The notes beneath the pieces were generated by a model that saw nothing but the letters and a program-made list of their open reading frames with translations, did no database searches and was not told the DNA's origin. Positions 51,065 through 59,517 of a stretch of DNA of 64,000 nucleotides are shown here, one piece after another. Numbering within the stretch: position 1 is the first letter of the stretch; each line of letters opens with the position of its first letter. Both the position numbers and the translations under genes were made by a program. This DNA is from Mycolicibacterium monacense (lineage in GTDB: Bacteria > Actinomycetota > Actinomycetes > Mycobacteriales > Mycobacteriaceae): positions 2,976,001 through 3,040,000 of the forward strand of contig NZ_AP022617.1 of the NCBI RefSeq assembly GCF_010731575.1. The letters run 5' to 3'.

Positions 51065-52240
51065 TCAGACCTCGATGACGACCGCGCCGCCCTGCCCACC
51101 GCCTGCGCACATCGCCGCGACGCCGATTCCCCCGCCGCGCCGCTGCAGTTCGTAGACCAGCGTGGTGACCATGCGGGCACCCGACGCGGCGATGGGATGG
51201 CCGAGGCTGCAACCACTTCCGGAGAAGTTCACCTTCTCCTCGTCGAGACCGTACTCACGGCAGGCCGCGATGGGCACCGAGGCGAACGCCTCGTTGATCT
51301 CCCAGAGCGCCACGTCGGCCGGGGTGAGGCCGGCGCGGTCCAGCACCTTGCCGATGACCTTGACCCCACCGAGACCGGTGTCGCGCGGCGCCACCCCGAC
51401 CGACGCCCAGGCGCGCACCTTCGCCATCACCGTCAGACCCTCGGACTCGGCGTAGCCGCGCTCGACGATCACGGTCGCCGCCGCGGCGTCGTTGGTGCCG
51501 CTGCTGTTGCCCGCGGTGATCGAGAAGCCCTCGATCTCGGGATGGAGCACCTTGAGCCCGGCCAGCTTCTCGGCGGTGGTGTCCCGTCGCGGATGCTCGT
51601 CGACGCTGAAGTCGATCACCGAGCCGTCCGGCTGCTCCACCTTCAGCGAGACGATCTCGTCGAGGAACTTTCCGGCATCCATCGCGGCGATGGCGCGCTG
51701 ATGGGACCGGGCCGCCCACGCGTCCATCTCCTCGCGGGTGATGCCGACGGCCTGTGCGGTGTTCCAGCCGACGGTGATGGACATGTCGCGGGTCGGCGCA
51801 TCCGGCGTCTCGACGTGGGTCGGCGGCATCCACCGCTCCTCGAACTTGAGCTCGGGGCCCGGGATGCGCCAGTTCACCAGCGGCGTCATCGACAGTGACT
51901 GCACACCGCCGGCGACGAGCACCCGCTCCATTCCGGAGCCGATCTGCGCCGCGGCGTTGCCGATCGCGGTGAGGCTGCCCGCGCAGTGCCGGTTGACCGA
52001 CTGGCCGGGCACATGCTGCAGGCCGGTCGCGTCGGCCGCGTAACGCGCGAGATCACCGCCGCCGTAGTGGGATTCGGCGAAGATCAGGTCGTCGATGGCA
52101 CTCGGGTCGACCCCGGAGCGCCGGATGGCCTCGGGAAGCACCGTGGTGATCAGGGTTTCCGGCGGGGTGTTGACCAGGGTGCCCTTGAAGGAGCGCCCGA
52201 TCGCGGTACGGACGGCGCCGACGATGACGGGTGTTGACAT
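51065..52240 (-). CDS. Acetyl-CoA acetyltransferase (thiolase) of the island
   Basis: 391 residues. Start VIVGAVRTAIGRSFKGTL, nucleophile VNRHCAGSLTAIGNA (Cys), NEAFASVP, GHPIAASGARM and second Cys CAGGGQGG: a complete classical thiolase, unlike the Ltp2-like protein at 40273. It should cleave 3-ketoacyl-CoA to acetyl- or propionyl-CoA. It is monocistronic; the weak operator at 52299 lies upstream. Convergent with the TetR gene, 12 bp apart. Confidence 0.93.
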   Translation of the reverse strand: MSTPVIVGAVRTAIGRSFKGTLVNTPPETLITTVLPEAIRRSGVDPSAIDDLIFAESHYGGGDLARYAADATGLQHVPGQSVNRHCAGSLTAIGNAAAQIGSGMERVLVAGGVQSLSMTPLVNWRIPGPELKFEERWMPPTHVETPDAPTRDMSITVGWNTAQAVGITREEMDAWAARSHQRAIAAMDAGKFLDEIVSLKVEQPDGSVIDFSVDEHPRRDTTAEKLAGLKVLHPEIEGFSITAGNSSGTNDAAAATVIVERGYAESEGLTVMAKVRAWASVGVAPRDTGLGGVKVIGKVLDRAGLTPADVALWEINEAFASVPIAACREYGLDEEKVNFSGSGCSLGHPIAASGARMVTTLVYELQRRGGGIGVAAMCAGGGQGGAVVIEV

Positions 52241-52298
52241 GGTTTCGGACCTCGGTGTGTCAGGCCGCCGCGACGGCGGAGGCAGATCTGGCGACGTT

Positions 52299-52317
52299 TA
52301 CAGAAACGGTATCAGTT
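52299..52317. promoter_or_regulatory. Island operator, degenerate copy (52299)
   Basis: On the minus strand AACTGATACCGTTTCTGTA matches 11 of 16 arm positions. It is the weakest site, included because of its place 59 bp upstream of the thiolase start. Confidence 0.35.
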
Positions 52318-52343
52318 GTAAGGCGGCGCGACCACCGGCAGGG

Positions 52344-53243
52344 TCACTCGACGTCGGGCTCGGGGACATGGAAGTGCTCGTCACGGCGCCGGAACGCCTC
52401 TTTGGTGCCGTACTGGGCGCGGGTCTTGACGAAGTTGAACTCCCCCGGCGCGAACTGCAGGTTGGTCCCGTATGCGTGGAACAGGTAACTCGCCACCTCC
52501 TCACCCTGATAGACCTGGCTCTGCTCGACGAGCCGGAAGGCCTCCTTGGCGATCACCACACCGTCGGCGGGCATCTTGGCCGCCTTATGCGCCCAGTAGC
52601 GCGCCCGCGCGGACACCATCGCATCGTCACAGGTCTCGGTGAAGATCCCGAGGTGTTCCAGGCTGCCCGCGTCGACGATGTCACCGGTCAACAGGAGGCG
52701 CCGGGCCAGCACCGGCCCGAGCCGGTGAAAGAACATGTGCAGGCTGCCCAGCGCCGGTCCGAGGAACCGCGTGGCGGGCATCCCGATCTCGGTGCCGCGG
52801 CCGATCACGGCGATATCGCACATCAGCGCCATCTCGAAGCCGCCACCGAGCGCATACCCGCTGATCTCGCCCACCGTGACCTTCGGAAAGCCCATGAAGT
52901 TGTGATAGAAGCCGAACGACTTGCGGTCGACGGTGAGCCGTCGGCGCTGGCTCGGACGTTTCTTGGTTTGAGCCTTCCCGCCCTGGTCCTTGCTGTTGTC
53001 CTCACCGCCGTACCACCCGTAGGCGTTGTTCATATCCGCGCCCGTGCTGAACACCCCGCCGGCGCCGCGCAGCAGCACCACGGTGAGGTCGTCGTCCTCG
53101 GCGACCCGGTCCAGGTGCCGTGCCAGCGCGTCGCGCATGGCGGCGTCGTAGGAGTTTCGTCGGCCCGCATTGTTGAGCGTGATCGTCGCGATGCGGGTGT
53201 CGTGGTCCGCCTCGAACAACACCCGGTCGTCGGAATCCGTCAT
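52344..53243 (-). CDS. Enoyl-CoA hydratase family protein with basic insertion
   Basis: 299 residues from the ATG at 53243. Crotonase motifs IATITLNNAGRRNSY, GAGGVFSTGADM and SGYALGGGFEMALMCD. Between the first two loops lies an extra segment of about 40 residues rich in Lys and Arg (DNSKDQGGKAQTKKRPSQRR), absent from the other hydratases here. It may give a membrane- or partner-binding surface. The C-terminal part is longer than usual. Function within beta-oxidation is likely, but the exact reaction is unclear. It starts 33 bp after the thioesterase stop. Confidence 0.85.
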   Translation of the reverse strand: MTDSDDRVLFEADHDTRIATITLNNAGRRNSYDAAMRDALARHLDRVAEDDDLTVVLLRGAGGVFSTGADMNNAYGWYGGEDNSKDQGGKAQTKKRPSQRRRLTVDRKSFGFYHNFMGFPKVTVGEISGYALGGGFEMALMCDIAVIGRGTEIGMPATRFLGPALGSLHMFFHRLGPVLARRLLLTGDIVDAGSLEHLGIFTETCDDAMVSARARYWAHKAAKMPADGVVIAKEAFRLVEQSQVYQGEEVASYLFHAYGTNLQFAPGEFNFVKTRAQYGTKEAFRRRDEHFHVPEPDVE

Positions 53244-53276
53244 CGTTGGTGCCTTTCCGTGTTCACAACCGTGCAT

Positions 53277-53924
53277 TCACACCCGCCGTCGCCCGTAGCG
53301 CGACCCGGCGAGCCGGTCCGGTGGCGAGGCCACGGTGTCGACCTCACCGGTGCACAGCACCTCGCCGTCGAGCGACAACCGAGCGGTGGACGTCAGGCCG
53401 CGCTCCGTCTCGACGCGGGCCACGTCGAAGGCCAGTTCGGTCAGCACCGGCGTCGGGCGGCGGTAGCGCACGGTCAGCGAGCGTGTCTTACCCGCCACCC
53501 CGGCCGCACAGCTCTGGTGCTGGGTGACGCAGTCGAAGAAGACGCCGAGGAAGCCGCCGTGCACCAACCCCGGCGGCCCTTCGAACGCGAGCGCGAATGT
53601 CACTGAACCGGAAGCGGTCTCGTCGCCGAGGTGGTCGAACCGGTATTGCGGGAAGCAGGGGTTGTACGTACCGACGTCGAAGGCGTGCTGCAGATACACG
53701 CGTCGGTCCTCGCCGCCGTCACCGAGGCGGGGGGCGCTGTCCGGCGGAGCGGCGGCCGACAGCTGCTTCTCCCATTCGGGGAATCTGGCCAGCATCTCGT
53801 CCACCGCGGGATGCGGCGCCTCCTGCACCAGCAGCAGATCGGTCAGTCGCCGCATGGCCGCGGCCGCCGACACGGTCTGCGGCAGCGGGTCCTCCCCGTA
53901 CCGGCGATCTGCGTTCGCGGACAT
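53277..53924 (-). CDS. Hotdog-fold thioesterase (PaaI-like)
   Basis: 215 residues. An N-terminal helical stretch is followed by the hotdog core: TFALAFEGPPGLVHGGFLGVFFDCVTQHQ (HGG motif with the helix Asp) and RSLTVRYRRPTPVLTELAFDV. These are typical of PaaI-type acyl-CoA thioesterases, which release CoA from stalled intermediates. It is the first gene of a possible unit with the hydratase at 52344. The operator at 53995 lies 70 bp upstream. Confidence 0.85.
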   Translation of the reverse strand: MSANADRRYGEDPLPQTVSAAAAMRRLTDLLLVQEAPHPAVDEMLARFPEWEKQLSAAAPPDSAPRLGDGGEDRRVYLQHAFDVGTYNPCFPQYRFDHLGDETASGSVTFALAFEGPPGLVHGGFLGVFFDCVTQHQSCAAGVAGKTRSLTVRYRRPTPVLTELAFDVARVETERGLTSTARLSLDGEVLCTGEVDTVASPPDRLAGSRYGRRRV

Positions 53925-53994
53925 CGTCGGTGGCGCTCCCCTGTTTCGTCGAGGTGGATTTCGCTATGTTGTACGGAGCACGAATCGTATCGCC

Positions 53995-54013
53995 TACTGT
54001 AGGGCTAACCATA
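53995..54013. promoter_or_regulatory. Island operator, weaker copy (53995)
   Basis: TACTGTAGGGCTAACCATA matches 12 of 16 arm positions. It lies in the divergent region between the thioesterase (-) and the six-gene plus-strand operon starting at 54040. Confidence 0.5.
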
Positions 54014-54039
54014 ACGACAGCGGAAGGGTGGGTGCGCCG

Positions 54040-54858
54040 GTGGGGCAACAGGGCGGTACGGCCGCACCGGACGGGTCGGTGTCCGTGCACCGCGAGGACG
54101 CCGCACTGGTGCTGACCCTGGACCGACCCCAGCGCCGAAACTCGCTGAGTCACAGGATGATCGACGAACTCGTCACCGCCCTGACCGCAGCGGCGACCGA
54201 CGACTCACTGCGGGTCGTGCACATCCGCGGCGCAGGTGGGGACTTCTGCACCGGCGCCGACTGGGTGGCGACCAACACCGCGGGTCAGCGTCCCCGAACC
54301 GGTGATCTGGTGCGACGAATCCCGCACGGCGCGAACCGGGTGGTCGAACTGGTGCACACGTTGCACCTGCCGGTGGTCTGCAGTGTGCAGGGCTGGGCGG
54401 TGGGCCTCGGGTGCAATCTGGCGCTGGCCGCCGACTTCACCGTCGCCGATACCGACGCGGTGTTCTGGGAACCCTTCGTGGAGCGCGGTTTCGCACCGGA
54501 CTCCGGGGCCAGTTGGCTGCTGCCCCGCCTGGTGGGCCTGGCGCGGGCCAAACGCATGCTGCTGCTCGGCGAGAGGGTCAGCGGCGCCGAGGCCGCCGAA
54601 TGGGGGTTGATCCACGACAGTGTGCCGGGCGACGAGGTCGCCGCGGCCGCCGACCGACTGGTGGCGCGCCTGGCCGCCGGGCCCACGGTCGCGATCGGCC
54701 TGGCCAAACAGGCCGTGCACCAGGCGTTGCACACGCCACTCGCCCAGGCCATGACACAGGAATTGTTCAACGTCGAACTCTCGTGTCGTACAGCGGATTT
54801 CAAAGAGGGTCTGGCCGCGTTCCGGGACAAGCGCGACCCGGACTTCCAGGGCCGATGA
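54040..54858 (+). CDS. Enoyl-CoA hydratase/isomerase family protein
   Basis: 272 residues from the GTG at 54040 (GGAAGG upstream; a GTG at 54028 is possible). Crotonase motifs LVLTLDRPQRRNSLS, GAGGDFCTGADWV, VQGWAVGLGCNLALAAD and FVERGFAPDSGASWLLPRLVG. The acidic residue at the usual second catalytic position is Asp. It opens the plus-strand operon of three hydratases and three FadDs. Confidence 0.87.
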   Translation: MGQQGGTAAPDGSVSVHREDAALVLTLDRPQRRNSLSHRMIDELVTALTAAATDDSLRVVHIRGAGGDFCTGADWVATNTAGQRPRTGDLVRRIPHGANRVVELVHTLHLPVVCSVQGWAVGLGCNLALAADFTVADTDAVFWEPFVERGFAPDSGASWLLPRLVGLARAKRMLLLGERVSGAEAAEWGLIHDSVPGDEVAAAADRLVARLAAGPTVAIGLAKQAVHQALHTPLAQAMTQELFNVELSCRTADFKEGLAAFRDKRDPDFQGR

Positions 54859-54886
54859 CCCCCGACCACACCACCGAGGAGCGCGG

Positions 54887-55699
54887 ATGACCGACAGTTC
54901 GTACGACACGATCAAATACGAGGTCGACGGACACACCGCGACCATCACGCTGAACCGGCCCGATGCGCTCAACGCGCTCAGCCCGCACATGATCACCGAA
55001 CTGCGCGCGGCCTACGACGAAGCGGAGAACGACGACGACGTCTGGCTGCTGATCGTGACGGCCACCGGACGGGCCTTCTGCACCGGCGCCGACGTCAAGG
55101 AGATCCCCGGGGACGGCAAGGTGCTCAACGAACGCGCCTTCCTGTCCACCTACGAACAGTGGGAGGCGCCGCAGGAGGGCACCCCGCCGTTCCGCCGGAT
55201 GGCCAAACCGGTGCTCGCCGCGATCAACGGGATCTGCTGCGGCGCCGGGCTGGACTGGGTGACCACCGGTGACATCGTGATCGCCTCCGAGCAGGCGACC
55301 TTTTTCGATCCGCACGTCAGCATCGGTCTGGTGTCCGGACGCGAAGTCGTGCGGCTGGCCCGTGTGCTGCCGCGCTCGGTCGCGCTGCGCATGGCGATCG
55401 TGGGCAAACACGAGCGGATGAGTGCACAGCGGGCCTACGAACTCGGCATGATCAGCGAGGTCGTCGAGCACGACCGGCTCCTCGAACGCGCCCATGAGAT
55501 CGCCGACCTGGTGACCCGCAATGCGCCGTTGGCCGTCCGCGGCACCCGGTTGGCCATCCTCAAGGGCCTGGATCTGCCGTTGCACGAGGCCGAGATGCTC
55601 GGTGAGGCGTTCCGTGAGCGGAACCTGCACACCGAGGACTCCCTGGAGGGGCCGAAGGCGTTCGTCGAGAAGCGCACCCCGGACTGGAAGTGCCGATGA
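54887..55699 (+). CDS. Enoyl-CoA hydratase/isomerase family protein
   Basis: 270 residues. Crotonase motifs TITLNRPDALNALS, ATGRAFCTGADVKE, INGICCGAGLDWVTTGD and HVSIGLVSGREVVRLARVLP. At the position where hydratases carry the second Glu the protein has Gly-Arg, so it may be an isomerase, thioesterase or C-C lyase rather than a hydratase. It overlaps the next gene by 4 bp. Confidence 0.87.
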   Translation: MTDSSYDTIKYEVDGHTATITLNRPDALNALSPHMITELRAAYDEAENDDDVWLLIVTATGRAFCTGADVKEIPGDGKVLNERAFLSTYEQWEAPQEGTPPFRRMAKPVLAAINGICCGAGLDWVTTGDIVIASEQATFFDPHVSIGLVSGREVVRLARVLPRSVALRMAIVGKHERMSAQRAYELGMISEVVEHDRLLERAHEIADLVTRNAPLAVRGTRLAILKGLDLPLHEAEMLGEAFRERNLHTEDSLEGPKAFVEKRTPDWKCR

Positions 55700-56478
55700 C
55701 CTTCGAGACGATCACGCTCGACGTCGACGCCGCCGTCCACGTCGCGACCATCACGCTCAACCGCCCGGAGCGGCTCAACGCGTTCAACCGCACCATGTGT
55801 GCGGAGATGGCCGAGGCGTGGCGCGTCGTCAAGGCCGACGACACGGTGCACGCCGTGGTGTTGCGCGCCGCTGGAGACCGGGCGTTCAGCGCCGGGCTGG
55901 ACGTCAAATCGACCTACGGTCAACCAGACAACGTGTGGAATCACGAGGATCCCGGCGAACTGCTGAGCCCCAAGTGGCAGAAGATGTGGAAACCGGTGGT
56001 GTGTGCGGTGCAGGGCATGTGCACCGCAGGCGCGTTCTACTTCCTCAACGAGGCCGACGTGGTGATCTGCTCGGAGGAGGCGACGTTCTTCGACTCCCAC
56101 GTCAGCGCCGGGCTGGTGTGCGCACTGGAACCGATCGGCCTGATGCGCAGGGTCGGTCTGGGTGACACCCTGCGCATCGCGCTGATGGGCAACGACGAAC
56201 GGGTCGGCGCCGAGACCGCGCTGCGCATCGGACTGGTCACCGAAGTCGTTGCTCGCGAACGGCTCTGGGAACGCGCCCACGAGATCGCCGCGACCATCGC
56301 CGCCAAACCGCCGTCGGCCACCCAGGGCACCGTCAAGGCCATCTGGGAATCGCTGGACAGACCGTACCGGGCGGCCATGGAGCAGGGGCTGATCTACACC
56401 CGGTTGGGCAATCCGATCGGCCAGGCCGAACTCGCCGCGCATCCGCCTGCGGCCCGCCCGGACCCGAGGGTGCGGTGA
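55696..56478 (+). CDS. Enoyl-CoA hydratase/isomerase family protein
   Basis: 260 residues from the ATG at 55696 overlapping the previous stop. Crotonase motifs TITLNRPERLNAFN, AAGDRAFSAGLDVKS, VQGMCTAGAFYFLNEAD and HVSAGLVCALEPIG. It resembles the preceding hydratase in the active-site region (VS-GLV), implying a duplication. The canonical catalytic Glu pair is not clear. Confidence 0.86.
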   Translation: MTFETITLDVDAAVHVATITLNRPERLNAFNRTMCAEMAEAWRVVKADDTVHAVVLRAAGDRAFSAGLDVKSTYGQPDNVWNHEDPGELLSPKWQKMWKPVVCAVQGMCTAGAFYFLNEADVVICSEEATFFDSHVSAGLVCALEPIGLMRRVGLGDTLRIALMGNDERVGAETALRIGLVTEVVARERLWERAHEIAATIAAKPPSATQGTVKAIWESLDRPYRAAMEQGLIYTRLGNPIGQAELAAHPPAARPDPRVR

Positions 56479-57968
56479 TGGCCCCCCACCGCCTGAGCCG
56501 GCGCATCTCCCACGTGCTGGATCTGCGGCCCGAGGGCAACGCCGTGGAATACGACGGGCAGTGGGTGACGTGGGCGCAGATCGGCGAGGCGGCCCGGCGG
56601 ATCGCCCAACTGGTCACCCGGTACGGCGGCGACACCCCGCAGGTGGGCATCCTGCTCCGCAACCGGCCGCCACAGGTCGCCGCGGTGCTGGGGGTGTTGC
56701 TCGCCGGCGGCACCGTGGTGGTGGTCAACCCGTCCCGCGGGGACGACCGCACCCGCGCCGACATCACCGCCCTCGCGCTCCCGGTCCTCATCGGCGAACC
56801 GGACGATCTGGCCGCCCTGGTGACCCCGGCATCCGCCACCACGGTGCTGTCGCTCACGGCGCTGTCGCAGGAACCTGTCGTCGACCCCGCCGCACGGCGC
56901 ACGGCCGAGACGCGCCCCGGGGTGGCGGTGCGGATGTTGACCAGCGGGACCACCGGGCCTCCCAAGCGGATCGACCTCACCTACGACATGCTCGCGCACA
57001 GCGTCCTGGGGCCCGAGCCGGACGAACCGCGTCGGGGTATCGCGATCGTCAACGCCCCGCTCGTGCACATCGGCGGGGTGTTCCGGGTGCTGCAGTGCGT
57101 GGGCGAGGCGCGGTCGTTCGCGCTGCTGGAGCGGTTCGATCTGCAGCGGTGGGCCGATGCGGTGCGCCGGCACCGGCCCGCTGCGGTGTCGCTGGTCCCG
57201 GCGGCCCTGCGGATGGTCCTGCACTCCGACCTCACCCGCGACGACCTGGCCGGCATCCGCGCCGTCACCTCGGGCACCGCGCCGCTGTCGGCCGAAGACG
57301 CCGACGCGTTCACCGAGAAGTTCGGCATCCCGGTGCTGACGTCCTACGCCGCAACGGAATTCGGAGGTGGGGTGGCCGGCTGGACGCTGGCCGACCATCA
57401 GCGCCACTGGCACACCAAACGGGGTAGCGTCGGACGTGCCAGCGGTGGCTCTCGACTGCGCGTGGTCGGTGAGGACGGGACGCCGCTCGGTCCAGACCAA
57501 CCCGGGCTGCTCGAGGTCAAACCCGGCCAGCTTGGCCCGGGTGCGGACTGGATCCGGACCACCGACCTCGCCCGTATCGACGCCGACGGCTTCCTGTGGA
57601 TTCTGGGCCGCGCGGATCAGGCCATCATCCGCGGTGGCTTCAAGGTGATGCCCGACGACGTGCGCACCGCGCTCGAAGGGCATCCCGCGGTGCGGGGGGC
57701 CACCGTGGTCGGGCGCCCGGACGACCGCCTCGGCGAAATCCCCGTCGCGATGGTCGAATTGCGCGACGGGGCGGCCACGAGCGGCGACGAGCTCACCGCA
57801 TACCTGCGCGGCCGCCTCGCGCACTACGAGGTGCCGAGCGAGATCGCCGTCGTCGACACGATCCCGCGGACCCCCTCGGGTAAGGCCGATCTGGGCGCTG
57901 TCCGGCGGTACTTCGCCACCGCGGCCGAGCCGCGAATCGATACGGCGGTCACCGTCGACCATGGCTGA
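56478..57968 (+). CDS. AMP-dependent acyl-CoA synthetase (FadD family)
   Basis: 496 residues. AMP loop MLTSGTTGPPKRIDL (Arg after PPK, where Gly is usual), SYAATEFGGGV in place of GYG-TE, hinge GRADQAIIRGGFKVMPDDV and C-terminal TPSGKADLGAVR with the adenylation Lys. The first domain is short. The substrate is unknown; context suggests a carboxylic acid formed late in the pathway. The stop overlaps the next FadD by 8 bp. Confidence 0.88.
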   Translation: MAPHRLSRRISHVLDLRPEGNAVEYDGQWVTWAQIGEAARRIAQLVTRYGGDTPQVGILLRNRPPQVAAVLGVLLAGGTVVVVNPSRGDDRTRADITALALPVLIGEPDDLAALVTPASATTVLSLTALSQEPVVDPAARRTAETRPGVAVRMLTSGTTGPPKRIDLTYDMLAHSVLGPEPDEPRRGIAIVNAPLVHIGGVFRVLQCVGEARSFALLERFDLQRWADAVRRHRPAAVSLVPAALRMVLHSDLTRDDLAGIRAVTSGTAPLSAEDADAFTEKFGIPVLTSYAATEFGGGVAGWTLADHQRHWHTKRGSVGRASGGSRLRVVGEDGTPLGPDQPGLLEVKPGQLGPGADWIRTTDLARIDADGFLWILGRADQAIIRGGFKVMPDDVRTALEGHPAVRGATVVGRPDDRLGEIPVAMVELRDGAATSGDELTAYLRGRLAHYEVPSEIAVVDTIPRTPSGKADLGAVRRYFATAAEPRIDTAVTVDHG

Positions 57969-59517
57969 GCCGCACACCGTCGCCGCCGTGCTGCGGCGCT
58001 GGGCGGTCGACCGCCCAGCGCACCCGCTGCTGATCCGCGACGCCGACCGCCTCGACTACGGGCAGGCAGAACGCCGGTCCGCTCGCCTGGCGCGCGGCCT
58101 GGTCGCCCTCGGTGCGGGCAAGGGCACCCACGTCGGCCTGCTGTATCCCAACGGCGCGGAGTTCCTCGTCGGCATGTTGGCCGCGGCCCGCATCGGTGCG
58201 GTGGTGGTGCCGTTCAGCACCTTCGCCACGGCCCGCGAACTCGCAGAGCAGTTGCGCCACAGCGACACCGAGATCCTGTTGTCGGCCGGATCGTTCCGCT
58301 CCCATGACTACGCCTCGCGGCTGCGCGAGGTACTCGGGGGCGACATCCCCGTCGGGGAACGCCTCTACTGCGCCGCGGTCCCCCATCTGCGCCACGTGTT
58401 CGTCGACCGGTATCCCGACGGCCGCGTCGATGCCGCCCTGCTGACCGCGGTCGAGGACGACGTCGACGGCAGCGACCCGTTGACCATCGTCTACACGTCC
58501 GGATCCACCAGTGCACCGAAGGGTGTCGTACACACCCACGCCGCGTTGATCGAGCACCAGCGCAACCTCAACGCCATCCGCGGACTGGGCGCCGACGACC
58601 GGTTGTTCTGCAATTCGCCCTTCTGCTGGATCGGGGGGATCGCGTTCTCGGTGCTGGCCACGCTGGTCGCCGGCGCGACACTGGTGTGCTCGAACGCCGA
58701 GGACCCGGCCGCGACCCTCGATCTGCTGGAGGCCACCCGGCCCACCATCACCAATGGCTACGTCGCCGGGATCGCCGCCCTGGCAGCACATCCCAGCCTG
58801 CCGCACCGTGACCTGTCGTCGATGCGGCGTGGCAACCTCTACCCCATCATGGCGCCCGACGCCCGTCCCGCCGACCCGGACCTGCGCCACCACATGCTGG
58901 GTATGACCGAGACGGGCAGCGTCGTTCTGCTGCACCCCGACGTCTCCGATCAGCCGGAGCGCCGCCGCGGATCGTTCGGACTGCCCGCGCCCGGATTCGA
59001 CACCAGGATCGTGGACCCGGACACCGGCGCACCGGTCGATGCCGGCGAGGTCGGCGAGTTGTGCGTGCGTGGACCGTATGTGATGCAGCGGTACTACAAG
59101 CGCAGCCGTGAGGGGTGCTTCGATCCCGACGGCTGGTTCCACACCGGCGATCTGGTGCGCACCGACGACGACGGGCTGTACTACTTCCTCGGTCGGCGCG
59201 GCGCGATGATCAAGACCGCCGGCGCCAACGTGACACCCGTGGAGGTGGAACGCGCGATCACCCGGGCCACGGGTGCACAGGCGTACGTCGTCGGTCTTCC
59301 CGACCGCGACCGCGGACAGGTGGTCGCCGCGGCGGTGATCGTCGACGACCCCGGTGAATTCGACGCCGCCGCGCTGCGCGAGGCACTGCGCGAGGAGTTG
59401 TCGGCGTACAAGATCCCCCGCCGCATCACCGCGCTCACCCGCGACGACCTGCCCGTGATGGCGAGCGGCAAGGTCGACCTCCCCCGGCTCACGAAGGTGT
59501 TCGATGTCCAACGCTGA
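57961..59517 (+). CDS. AMP-dependent acyl-CoA synthetase (FadD family)
   Basis: 518 residues. AMP loop IVYTSGSTSAPKGVVHTHA, MLGMTETGSVVL, GDLVRTDDDGLYYFLGRRG and C-terminal MASGKVDLPRLTK. Its sequence and length are close to the next gene (shared GGI/GGFxxxVL-ALVAGATLV and PHVM/PYVM regions), which points to tandem duplication. Overlaps both neighbours. Confidence 0.9.
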   Translation: MAEPHTVAAVLRRWAVDRPAHPLLIRDADRLDYGQAERRSARLARGLVALGAGKGTHVGLLYPNGAEFLVGMLAAARIGAVVVPFSTFATARELAEQLRHSDTEILLSAGSFRSHDYASRLREVLGGDIPVGERLYCAAVPHLRHVFVDRYPDGRVDAALLTAVEDDVDGSDPLTIVYTSGSTSAPKGVVHTHAALIEHQRNLNAIRGLGADDRLFCNSPFCWIGGIAFSVLATLVAGATLVCSNAEDPAATLDLLEATRPTITNGYVAGIAALAAHPSLPHRDLSSMRRGNLYPIMAPDARPADPDLRHHMLGMTETGSVVLLHPDVSDQPERRRGSFGLPAPGFDTRIVDPDTGAPVDAGEVGELCVRGPYVMQRYYKRSREGCFDPDGWFHTGDLVRTDDDGLYYFLGRRGAMIKTAGANVTPVEVERAITRATGAQAYVVGLPDRDRGQVVAAAVIVDDPGEFDAAALREALREELSAYKIPRRITALTRDDLPVMASGKVDLPRLTKVFDVQR

